9,362 nucleotides of DNA from JBFLVU01 sp037444825 (GCA_037444825.1 JBBILR010000047.1:1-9362); one strand, 5' to 3'; shown: positions 1-9,253, counted from the stretch's first letter. Program-made: numbers and translations. Notes: generated by a model from the sequence alone, not told the origin.

Positions 1-4126
<4,126 letters not shown>

Positions 4127-4183
4127 CGGGCCGTCTCCTCAGCTACAAAGGCCGCGGGGATGCATGTCCGGGGTGCTCCGCCC

Positions 4184-4202
4184 GGCCGCCGCTGTGGCGG
4201 CC
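4184..4202 (-). promoter_or_regulatory. Hairpin 2 in the rplL-rpoB spacer
   Basis: A perfect 7-bp inverted repeat, GGCCGCC and GGCGGCC, with a 5-base loop, lies downstream of hairpin 1 and about 57 bases before the rpoB start. No T-run follows, so it is not a simple terminator. It could be an mRNA processing or stability element between ribosomal-protein and polymerase cistrons. The inverted repeat is seen; the role is inferred. Confidence 0.5.
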
Positions 4203-4221
4203 GCGCGCGGAAAAGGCACAC

Positions 4222-4251
4222 GGGCAGGGTACGCCGGAAGGCGCCCTGCCC
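4222..4251 (-). promoter_or_regulatory. Hairpin 1 in the rplL-rpoB spacer, attenuator candidate
   Basis: On the transcribed strand GGGCAGGG pairs perfectly with CCCTGCCC, and inside it CGCC pairs with GGCG around a TTCC loop, with a 2-base bulge (TA) on one side: 12 base pairs. The descending arm is followed after seven bases by only four T residues (4211-4214), which makes a weak terminator. E. coli has a partial terminator and an RNase III site in the same spacer, reducing rpoBC expression relative to rplJL. A similar role here is inferred from position and shape. Confidence 0.6.
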
Positions 4252-4275
4252 AGGTGGGACTCGGCCAGCGGAACG

Positions 4276-4653
4276 CTACTTGATCTCGACAGTCGCGCCC
4301 TGCTCCTCGAACTTCTTCTTGATGGACTCCGCCTCGTCCTTGCTCACGCCTTCCTTGATGGTCTTGGGAGCGCCTTCCACCAGGTCCTTGGCCTCCTTGA
4401 GCCCGAGGTTGGTGATCTCCCGCACCACCTTGATGACGTTGATCTTCTTCTCGCCGGCGTTCTTGAGGATGACGTCGAACTCCGTCTTCTCCTCGGCGGG
4501 GGCGGCGGCGGCGGCGCCGGGGGCGGCCATCATGACGGGGGCCGCGGCGGCGGCGGAAACGCCCCACTTCTCTTCCAGCATCTTGCTCAGCTGGGCGGCT
4601 TCCAGGACGGTGAGGGCGCTCAGCTGTTCGACGATCGCGTTCAGGTCGGCCAT
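4276..4653 (-). CDS. rplL: 50S ribosomal protein L7/L12
   Basis: L7/L12 is the multicopy acidic stalk protein that recruits EF-Tu, EF-G and the other translational GTPases to the ribosome. The 125-residue protein has the usual three parts: an N-terminal dimerisation helix pair (about 1-32) that binds L10, an Ala/Pro-rich flexible hinge (about 33-53), and a globular C-terminal domain (54-125) with GLKEAKDLVEGAP at 84-96, the factor-contacting surface. The ATG at 4653 follows a strong AAGGAGGA eight bases upstream. It lies 91 bases after rplJ, with a hairpin between them, and 149 bases before rpoB. Its own strong ribosome-binding site fits the need for several L7/L12 copies per L10. Length and sequence are typical of the family. 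Confidence 0.99.
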   Translation of the reverse strand: MADLNAIVEQLSALTVLEAAQLSKMLEEKWGVSAAAAAPVMMAAPGAAAAAPAEEKTEFDVILKNAGEKKINVIKVVREITNLGLKEAKDLVEGAPKTIKEGVSKDEAESIKKKFEEQGATVEIK

Positions 4654-4683
4654 TGGAAAATCCTCCTTGCGGTTTCCTCGAAA

Positions 4684-4713
4684 CTCCCGGGCGCTTTGGC
4701 GCTCCTTCGGGAG
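4684..4713 (-). promoter_or_regulatory. Hairpin in the rplJ-rplL spacer
   Basis: An outer 6-bp stem (CTCCCG with CGGGAG) encloses an inner 4-bp GCGC/GCGC stem, separated by an uneven internal loop of 1 and 5 bases. A second small hairpin, GTTTC-CTC-GAAAC on the plus strand (4672-4684), abuts it just upstream of the rplL ribosome-binding site. It could tune rplL translation relative to rplJ or protect the mRNA. There is no T-run, so it is not a terminator. The role is inferred. Confidence 0.45.
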
Positions 4714-4744
4714 AGATCCACACCACGGGGCGCTTGGGCCCCCA

Positions 4745-5263
4745 TCAACCCTCGGCTTGCTTGCCCCGTTCGGACAGGCACACTGCCACGTTTCTCGCCG
4801 GCGTTTGCAGCAGCCGGGCCAGCTTGGCGGCGGGCTCCTGGATCAGCCCGATGAGCTGGGCCCGGACCCCCTCCAGGCCCGGCAGGAGCGAGAGGGCCTC
4901 CACGCTCTTCGCGTCCATGGCCTTCCCCTCCACCACCGCCCCCTTGACCTTCAGGTGGGGGTTCTCCTTGGCGAAGGCCACCAGGACCTTGGCCAGGGGC
5001 ACGGGGTCCTTGGGGGACCAGGCCAGGGCCGTGGGGCCCTCCATCCACTCGGCGGCGCCGTGGAGGTCCGTCCCCTCGGAGGCCTTCTTGAGGAGGGTGT
5101 TCTTCACCACGCGCAGGCGCCCGGAGGTCTCCCGGACCCGGTCCCTCAGCGCGCTGATTTCCTTGACCTTGAGGCCCTTGAAGTCCACCAGGTAGAACGC
5201 CCCGTTCTGCTGGATGACTTCCTGGATCTCGCGGATGGTGTCCAGTTTTTCAGCCCGGTTCAC
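4745..5263 (-). CDS. rplJ: 50S ribosomal protein L10
   Basis: L10 anchors the L7/L12 stalk to 23S rRNA next to L11. The 172-residue protein is slightly longer than E. coli L10 (165). The N-terminal RNA-binding domain carries RVVKNTLLKKA at 51-61, and the C-terminal helix (about 146-172) is where L7/L12 dimers bind. The start is GTG at 5263, chosen because AAGGAGGA sits five bases upstream and the reading begins NRAEK as expected. That ribosome-binding site overlaps the TAA of rplA, so the two genes look translationally coupled. In E. coli L10 with L12 represses its own operon through a leader between rplA and rplJ; the 10-base gap here leaves no room for that leader. Confidence 0.99.
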   Translation of the reverse strand: MNRAEKLDTIREIQEVIQQNGAFYLVDFKGLKVKEISALRDRVRETSGRLRVVKNTLLKKASEGTDLHGAAEWMEGPTALAWSPKDPVPLAKVLVAFAKENPHLKVKGAVVEGKAMDAKSVEALSLLPGLEGVRAQLIGLIQEPAAKLARLLQTPARNVAVCLSERGKQAEG

Positions 5264-5273
5264 GGCGTCCTCC

Positions 5274-5960
5274 TTAGTAACCGCTCACGTCCAGACGGAC
5301 GCTGGGGCTCATGGTGGTGCAGAGGTAGGCGCTCTTCACGTACTTGCCCTTGGCGGAGGCCGGCTTGGCCTTCACCACGGCGTCGATGAGGGCCTGCGTA
5401 TTCTCCACCAGGCGCTCCGTCTCGAAGGACTTCTTCCCGACGGGGCAGTGGACGATGCCGGTCTTGTCCACCCGGAACTCCACCTTGCCGGCCTTGAGGT
5501 CTTTCACCGCCTGGGCCACGTCGAAGGTGACGGTGCCCAGCTTCGGGTTGGGCATGAGGCCCCGTGGACCCAGGACTTTGCCCAGCTTGCCCACCTCTTT
5601 CATCATGTCGGGCGTGGCCACCACGGCGTCGAAGTCCATCCAGCCCTCCTGGATCTTGGCCACCGCCTCCTCGCCCAGGGCGTAGTCCGCCCCCGCCGCC
5701 TCGGCCTCCCGGATCTTCTCGCCCTGCGCGATGACGAGCACCCGGACGCTGCGGCCCAGGCCGTGCGGAAGCACCGTGGTCCCCCGGACCATCTGGTCGG
5801 CGTACTTGGGGTCCACCCCCAGGTTCAGGGAAATCTCCACCGTCTCGTCGAAGGCGGCGAAGGCGATCTCCTTCAGGAGGGCGATGGCGTCGGGGATGGA
5901 GTAATCCCGGGGCTCCACGCGCGACGCCGCCGCCTTGTACTTCTTGCCCACTCTGGCCAT
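5274..5960 (-). CDS. rplA: 50S ribosomal protein L1
   Basis: L1 binds 23S rRNA at the mobile L1 stalk and helps release deacylated tRNA from the E site. In E. coli it also represses its own operon by binding mRNA upstream of rplK. The 228 residues are close to the family norm (E. coli 234). The diagnostic segment LGPRGLMPNPKLGTVT is at 130-145, between the two lobes of domain II, and the C-terminus returns to domain I as expected. The ATG at 5960 follows GAGGAGG and lies 11 bases after the rplK stop. The TAA stop is embedded in the rplJ ribosome-binding site. If L1 autoregulation is conserved, its target would most likely be the structured spacer before rplK. Confidence 0.99.
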   Translation of the reverse strand: MARVGKKYKAAASRVEPRDYSIPDAIALLKEIAFAAFDETVEISLNLGVDPKYADQMVRGTTVLPHGLGRSVRVLVIAQGEKIREAEAAGADYALGEEAVAKIQEGWMDFDAVVATPDMMKEVGKLGKVLGPRGLMPNPKLGTVTFDVAQAVKDLKAGKVEFRVDKTGIVHCPVGKKSFETERLVENTQALIDAVVKAKPASAKGKYVKSAYLCTTMSPSVRLDVSGY

Positions 5961-5971
5961 GGCCGGCCTCC

Positions 5972-6397
5972 TCAGTCCACGATTTCCAGGCCCATGCTGC
6001 GCGCCGCCCCGGCGATGGTCTTCACGGCGCTCTCCAGGGACTTGGTGTTGAGGTCGGGGAGCTTCGTCTTGGCGATCTCCTCGAGCTGCTTCCGGGTGAC
6101 CTTCCCCACCTTGTTCTTGTTGGGCTCGCCGGAGCCCTTGGCGATGCCGGCGGCCTTCTTGAGCAGGTCCGACGCGGGGGGGGTCTTGGTCACGAAGGTG
6201 AAGGAGCGGTCGGCGTAGACGGTGATGACCACCGGGATGATGAAGCCTTCCTGCCCCTTGGTCTTGGCGTTGAACTCCTTGCAGAACCCCATGATGTTCA
6301 CGCCGTGCTGGCCCAGGGCCGGGCCCACCGGCGGGGCCGGGTTGGCGTTCCCGGCGGGGATCTGGAGTTTGACTTCGGCGACGACTTTCTTGGCCAT
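5972..6397 (-). CDS. rplK: 50S ribosomal protein L11
   Basis: L11 forms the GTPase-associated centre with 23S rRNA and the L10/L12 stalk; it is needed for stringent-response signalling through RelA and is part of the thiostrepton site. The 141-residue protein has the normal length. The N-terminal domain holds the proline-rich segment PAPPVGPALGQHGVNI (20-35), TKTPPAS (70-76) is the interdomain linker, and the C-terminal rRNA-binding domain runs to 141 with SMGLEIVD at the end. The ATG at 6397 follows GGAG at six bases. It is separated from nusG by 78 GC-rich bases with a strong hairpin and is followed after 11 bases by rplA. Confidence 0.99.
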   Translation of the reverse strand: MAKKVVAEVKLQIPAGNANPAPPVGPALGQHGVNIMGFCKEFNAKTKGQEGFIIPVVITVYADRSFTFVTKTPPASDLLKKAAGIAKGSGEPNKNKVGKVTRKQLEEIAKTKLPDLNTKSLESAVKTIAGAARSMGLEIVD

Positions 6398-6425
6398 TTC
6401 TCGCTCCGTCCGGCGATCCGGCGGC

Positions 6426-6452
6426 GGGCCGCGGGGGAGAGCCCCCCGGCCC
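6426..6452 (-). promoter_or_regulatory. Structured nusG-rplK spacer, possible L1-responsive leader
   Basis: GGGCC pairs with GGCCC, and inside it GGGGG pairs with CCCCC around a 4-base loop, with a small asymmetric internal loop (2 versus 1 base). It lies about 30 bases before the rplK start. No T-run follows, so readthrough is expected. E. coli L1 binds mRNA in this same spacer, making this the most likely place for such a site. I could not match the L1-binding consensus by eye. Confidence 0.45.
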
Positions 6453-6475
6453 GGCGCGGGCCGCGGCGTATTCCC

Positions 6476-6997
6476 CTACAGCTTCTCCACCTGGAGGAAG
6501 TTCAGCTCCACGGGCGTCGAACGCCCGAAAATCGTGACCAGCACCGTGAGGGTGGAGTGGTCGGCGTTGACCTTGTCCACCACCCCCTGGAAGGAGGCGA
6601 AGGGGCCCTCGATGATCTTCACCTTCTCGCCGGGCTCGAAGGTGTACTTGGGCTTGGGGGCCTCGGTGGCCTGCGTCATGTGGCCGAGGATCCGGTCCAT
6701 CTCCTCGGGGCTCAGCGCCTCCCCGCTGACGAAGCCCGTGACCTTCGGCGTGTTCACCACCACCTGCTTCGTCTCGTCGTTCATCACCATCTGGACGAGG
6801 ACGTAGCCGGGGAAGAACTTCTTGGAGGAGACGTGCTTCTTGCCGTTGCGGATCTCCACCACGTTCTCCGTGGGGATCATCACCTCGCCGAAGAGGTCCT
6901 GGAGCCCGAAGGCCTGGATCCGGTTGAGGAGGCTCTCCTTCACCCGGTTCTCGAAGCCCGAGTAGGTATGGACGATGTACCAGTTCATGTCCGCCAT
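6476..6997 (-). CDS. nusG: Transcription termination/antitermination factor NusG
   Basis: NusG binds RNA polymerase at the beta' clamp helices and the beta gate loop, suppresses or promotes pausing, and couples polymerase to Rho or to the ribosome through S10. The 173-residue protein has an N-terminal NGN domain (about 4-112, with NWYIVHTYSG at the start and FFPGYVL near 60) and a C-terminal KOW domain (about 120-173, starting FEPGEKVKIIEGPF). The ATG at 6997 lies seven bases after secE, with only a weak AAGTGAG that overlaps the secE stop; translation probably depends on coupling. An alternative start is the ATG at 6988 (MNWY), which has no better ribosome-binding site. Placement next to secE is the normal arrangement. 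Confidence 0.98.
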   Translation of the reverse strand: MADMNWYIVHTYSGFENRVKESLLNRIQAFGLQDLFGEVMIPTENVVEIRNGKKHVSSKKFFPGYVLVQMVMNDETKQVVVNTPKVTGFVSGEALSPEEMDRILGHMTQATEAPKPKYTFEPGEKVKIIEGPFASFQGVVDKVNADHSTLTVLVTIFGRSTPVELNFLQVEKL

Positions 6998-7004
6998 CGA
7001 AGAC

Positions 7005-7247
7005 TCACTTGAACAGCGCGAAGAGCTTGTTGAGCGCGCTGAAGACCAGCTGGTCCACCACCCAGAGGTAGACGCCGAAGAGAATGACGATGACCACCAC
7101 CACGCTGGTGGTGTTGATCACCTCGCTCCGGCTGGGGAACGAGGTCTTCTTGACCTCCATCTGGACGTCTTTCAAGAAGGCCGGAAAGCGCTTCAAGGAT
7201 TCGAGCCACTTCACGGTTCGCCTCGCTTCGTTTCGGAGGGCCCTCAT
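7005..7247 (-). CDS. secE: Protein translocase subunit SecE
   Basis: SecE clamps the two halves of SecY in the plasma-membrane protein channel. This is the short one-helix form: an amphipathic N-terminal region, the hinge-like segment KKTSFPSRSEV (33-43), and a single transmembrane helix at about 46-69 (TTSVVVVIVILFGVYLW). The length as called is 80 residues. The ATG at 7247 has a G-rich but poor ribosome-binding site. The GTG at 7214, with GAGG seven bases upstream, would give a 69-residue protein starting at VKWLES and is a credible alternative. The stop codon overlaps the weak nusG ribosome-binding site. It is co-transcribed with tRNA-Trp upstream. Confidence 0.95.
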   Translation of the reverse strand: MRALRNEARRTVKWLESLKRFPAFLKDVQMEVKKTSFPSRSEVINTTSVVVVIVILFGVYLWVVDQLVFSALNKLFALFK

Positions 7248-7282
7248 TTCGCGCCCCCCGGTTTCCTGGAGCCCCGGGCCGC

Positions 7283-7298
7283 GCCGCCTCCCGGCGGC
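7283..7298 (-). promoter_or_regulatory. Hairpin between tRNA-Trp and secE
   Basis: On the transcribed strand a perfect 6-bp stem, GCCGCC with GGCGGC, is capped by GGGA, a GNRA-type tetraloop. It begins 17 bases beyond the encoded CCA of tRNA-Trp and ends about 35 bases before the secE start. No T-run follows. It may protect the 5' end of the secE mRNA after the tRNA is cut out. The structure is visible; the function is inferred. Confidence 0.45.
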
Positions 7299-7315
7299 CT
7301 TCGCCTCGAAAAGGT

Positions 7316-7391
7316 TGGCAGGCGAGGAGGGGCTCGAACCCCCAACCCCCGGTTTTGGAGACCGGTGCTCTACCAGTTGAGCTACTCGCCT
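7316..7391 (-). tRNA. tRNA-Trp (anticodon CCA)
   Basis: A complete cloverleaf reads on the minus strand from 7391. The acceptor AGGCGAG pairs with CTCGCCT, the D arm is GCTC/GAGC, the anticodon stem CCGGT/ACCGG holds loop CTCCAAA with anticodon CCA, and the T arm reads GGGGGTTCGAGCCCC. The discriminator is G, and the 3' CCA is encoded (7316-7318). It sits 9 bases after the rpmG stop and 68 bases before secE, the usual rpmG-trnW-secE order, so it must be cut from a mixed mRNA/tRNA transcript. Confidence 0.98.
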
Positions 7392-7400
7392 GCGCGAAGG

Positions 7401-7550
7401 TCACTTCACCTCTTTGTGGACCTGGTGGGAACGGCAGAAGGGGCAGTACTTGCGCACCTCCAGCTTTCCCTGCTGCTTCTTCTTGTTCTTCGTCGTCGAG
7501 TAGTTGCGGCGCTTGCACGCCGTGCACTGCAAATGGATGATGTCGCGCAT
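7401..7550 (-). CDS. rpmG: 50S ribosomal protein L33, zinc-binding form
   Basis: L33 is a small 50S protein near the E site. The 49-residue product begins MRDIIHLQCTACKRRNYST and ends HKEVK. It has two CxxC pairs, C9/C12 and C36/C39 (CPFC), so it is the zinc-ribbon (C+) type, which in some bacteria is exchanged for a cysteine-free paralogue when zinc is scarce. The ATG at 7550 is only three bases after the tuf stop, and its ribosome-binding site (TGGAG) lies in the last codons of tuf, so translation is probably coupled. The tRNA-Trp gene follows after nine bases. No cysteine-free partner is present in the window. Confidence 0.97.
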   Translation of the reverse strand: MRDIIHLQCTACKRRNYSTTKNKKKQQGKLEVRKYCPFCRSHQVHKEVK

Positions 7551-7553
7551 GGT

Positions 7554-8753
7554 TTACTCCAGGATCTCCGTGATGGTTCCCGCGCCCACGGTGCGCCCCC
7601 CCTCGCGGATGGCGAAGCGGAGCCCCTTCTCCAGGGCCACGGGGGTGATGAGACCCACCTCCACGGAGACGTTGTCCCCGGGCATGACCATCTCCCGGTC
7701 CGGCGGAAGCTCCACCGTCCCCGTCACGTCGGTGGTGCGGAAGAAGAACTGGGGCCGGTAGCCCTTGAAGAAGGGCGTGTGCCGGCCTCCCTCCTCCTTC
7801 GTGAGGATGTACGCCTCGGCGCGGAAGCGGTGGTGGGGCTGGATGGACCCCGGCTGGGCCACCACCTGCCCCCGCTCCACGTCTTCCTTCTTGACGCCGC
7901 GGAGGAGAAGGCCGGCGTTGTCCCCCGCCTGCCCCTCCTCCAGGATCTTGTGGAACATCTCCACCCCGGTGACGGTGGTCTTCTGGGTCTCCCGGAGACC
8001 CACCACCTCCACCTCCTGGCCCACCTGGATCCGGCCGCGCTCGATGCGCCCGGTGACCACGGTGCCCCGCCCGGAGATGGAAAAGACGTCCTCGATGGGC
8101 ATGAGGAAAGGCTTGTCCACCGGCCGCTGGGGCAGAGGGATGTACCGGTCGCAGGCCTCCAGGAGGTCGAAGACCGGCCGGCAGCGCGGGCATTCCGCCC
8201 CCCCGCAGCCGCAGTGCAGGGCCTGGAGGGCCGAACCCTTCACCACCGGCACCTCCTCCCCAGGGAAGTCGTAGGTGGAGAGCAAGTCCCGGATCTCCAT
8301 CTCCACCAGGTCCAGGAGCTCCTTGTCGTCCACCATGTCCACCTTGTTCATGAAGACCACGATGGTGGGCACCCCCACCTGGCGGGCCAGGAGGATGTGC
8401 TCCCTCGTCTGGGGCATGGGGCCGTCGGCGGCGGAGACCACCAGGATGGCGCCGTCCATCTGGGCGGCGCCGGTGATCATGTTCTTCACGTAGTCGGCGT
8501 GGCCGGGGCAGTCCACGTGGGCGTAGTGGCGGTTCTCCGTCTGGTACTCCACGTGGGCGGTGTTGATGGTGATCCCCCGCGCCTTCTCCTCCGGGGCCTT
8601 GTCGATCTGGTCGTAGGCGGTGAAGGCGGCGAGGCCCCGGCTGCCCAGGACCTTGGTGATGGCGGCCGTCAAGGTCGTCTTGCCGTGGTCCACGTGACCA
8701 ATGGTTCCCACGTTCACGTGGGGCTTGGTCCGCTGGAACTTTTCCTTCGACAT
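7554..8753 (-). CDS. tuf: Elongation factor Tu
   Basis: EF-Tu delivers aminoacyl-tRNA to the ribosomal A site using GTP. The 399-residue protein has all GTPase motifs: GHVDHGKT (19-26), switch I with T62, DCPGH (81-85, with catalytic H85), NKVD (136-139), and SAL. Domains 2 and 3 follow from about residue 205 and end with VGAGTITEILE. The odd feature is a cysteine-rich segment at the end of the GTPase domain: C181, C183, C188 and C191 (HCGCGGAECPRC), where E. coli has an acidic stretch and, from memory, Thermus has a short charged insert. The ATG at 8753 follows GAGG at five bases. It lies 70 bases downstream of tRNA-Thr and three before rpmG. Whether this is the only tuf copy cannot be seen. 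Confidence 0.99.
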   Translation of the reverse strand: MSKEKFQRTKPHVNVGTIGHVDHGKTTLTAAITKVLGSRGLAAFTAYDQIDKAPEEKARGITINTAHVEYQTENRHYAHVDCPGHADYVKNMITGAAQMDGAILVVSAADGPMPQTREHILLARQVGVPTIVVFMNKVDMVDDKELLDLVEMEIRDLLSTYDFPGEEVPVVKGSALQALHCGCGGAECPRCRPVFDLLEACDRYIPLPQRPVDKPFLMPIEDVFSISGRGTVVTGRIERGRIQVGQEVEVVGLRETQKTTVTGVEMFHKILEEGQAGDNAGLLLRGVKKEDVERGQVVAQPGSIQPHHRFRAEAYILTKEEGGRHTPFFKGYRPQFFFRTTDVTGTVELPPDREMVMPGDNVSVEVGLITPVALEKGLRFAIREGGRTVGAGTITEILE

Positions 8754-8769
8754 GACCGCCTCGCTTCGA

Positions 8770-8781
8770 TGTCACTTGACA
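8770..8781. promoter_or_regulatory. Short inverted repeat upstream of tuf
   Basis: TGTCA and TGACA flank two bases, forming a symmetric 12-base site between tRNA-Thr and tuf, 17 bases before the tuf start. It could be a small operator or a weak mRNA stem near the ribosome-binding site. Its shortness means chance is plausible, and no recognised -10/-35 pair accompanies it. Confidence 0.2.
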
Positions 8782-8823
8782 TTCGGCTTCGGGCCCGCCG
8801 CCCGCCGCCGAAGGAATTTCAAC

Positions 8824-8899
<76 letters not shown>

Positions 8900-8910
8900 C
8901 TGGAGAGGCA

Positions 8911-8942
8911 AGGAAGTCAGGAGGTTAGGAACTGAGGAAGGC
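8911..8942 (+). repeat. Array A of four 8-base units (AGGARNNN type)
   Basis: Four consecutive octamers, AGGAAGTC, AGGAGGTT, AGGAACTG and AGGAAGGC, read in step on the plus strand just upstream of tRNA-Thr. The stretch codes for nothing recognisable. Together with array B on the other strand it forms a large imperfect inverted repeat. The origin is unknown. Confidence 0.75.
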
Positions 8943-8980
8943 ATCTGGCGAACCCGCCTCTCTCTTCCTTTTCGTCCTCT

Positions 8981-9012
8981 CGCTTCCTGACTTCCTCACC
9001 TCCTCGCTTCCT
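8981..9012 (-). repeat. Array B of four 8-base units, opposite orientation
   Basis: On the minus strand four consecutive octamers read AGGAAGCG, AGGAGGTG, AGGAAGTC and AGGAAGCG, followed by less regular purine-rich sequence to about 8960. This is the same unit family as array A, inverted and separated by 38 bases. The first 12 bases of array A (8911-8922) are an exact reverse complement of 8985-8996, so a transcript could fold across the two arrays. Confidence 0.75.
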
Positions 9013-9014
9013 CA

Positions 9015-9069
9015 CTGCCTTGGAGCGGGCGACGGGATTCGAACCTACGCGGCCTAGAAGCCTCGGGGC
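9015..9069. repeat. 55-base exact direct repeat, copy 1
   Basis: This block recurs without a mismatch at 9308-9362, an offset of 293 bases. The base before each copy differs (A at 9014, G at 9307), so the left boundary is exact, while the right boundary of copy 2 is the window end. The repeat contains the tRNA-Gly-like 3' end and the left arm of the palindrome. Confidence 0.95.
9021..9045 (-). pseudogene. tRNA-Gly-like 3' end without a tRNA body
   Basis: The minus strand here reads like the last 25 bases of a glycine tRNA: a T loop TTCGAAT, acceptor strand CGCCCGC, discriminator T and an encoded CCA. The 5' partner GCGGGCG, a D arm and a readable anticodon arm are missing upstream, and the T stem does not pair (GTAGG against CCCGT). 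It sits where tRNA-Gly is often found before tRNA-Thr and tuf. It may be a remnant, a duplicated attachment-site-like end, or part of a repeat element. It is repeated at 9314-9338. Confidence 0.5.
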
Positions 9070-9104
9070 CAGAGGCCCCTGCGTTTCAAGGCCGCCTACG
9101 GTTC
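9041..9104. repeat. Long imperfect palindrome with GC-rich core
   Basis: The left arm 9041-9059 (GAACCTACGCGGCCTAGAA) matches the reverse complement of 9085-9104 apart from one extra base and two mismatches. Within it GGGGCC (9065-9070) and GGCCCC (9074-9079) form a perfect 6-bp stem around AGA. RNA or single-stranded DNA from this stretch would fold strongly. The second 55-base repeat begins another such structure that the window cuts off. Confidence 0.7.
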
Positions 9105-9130
9105 CCGGGGCGGGGCCCCTCCCTCCGGAT

Positions 9131-9253
9131 TGGCGGGTTCTTCGAAGACCCAGCTTCGCAACCACGTCCTCTGGGGGAATGGCCGGGTCTTGCTTCGAAG
9201 ATGCCCCGGAAAGGTGCCCTCCGGTGAATGCTCCGGGTGGCCCGCCCTTCGAA
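9131..9253 (+). repeat. Degenerate modules about 54 bases apart, centred on TTCGAA
   Basis: TTCGAA occurs at 9141, 9194 and 9248, spaced 53 and 54 bases, and again at 9038 and 9331. Between the first two spacings the flanks also resemble each other: CGGGT precedes the site, GA follows, and the related strings GTCCTCTGGGGGAATGG and GCCCTCCGGTGAATG each lead into CCGGGT. At 9139-9148 TCTTCGAAGA is a perfect 10-base palindrome flanked by GGG and CCC. No coding function is apparent. Confidence 0.5.

Noticed and set aside
4211..4251. Full Rho-independent terminator after rplL
   Set aside because: The stem is strong but the T-run is only four bases and is displaced seven bases from the stem; rpoB must be transcribed through it, so partial attenuation is more likely.
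8754..8823. Separate tuf promoter between tRNA-Thr and tuf
   Set aside because: TTGAAA near 8817-8822 looks like a -35 box, but no -10-like sequence lies at suitable spacing on the minus strand.
9021..9104. Intact class II tRNA (Ser, Tyr or Sec) using the hairpin as a long variable arm
   Set aside because: No D arm, no 5-bp anticodon stem around a plausible loop, the T stem is mispaired and no matching 5' acceptor strand exists.
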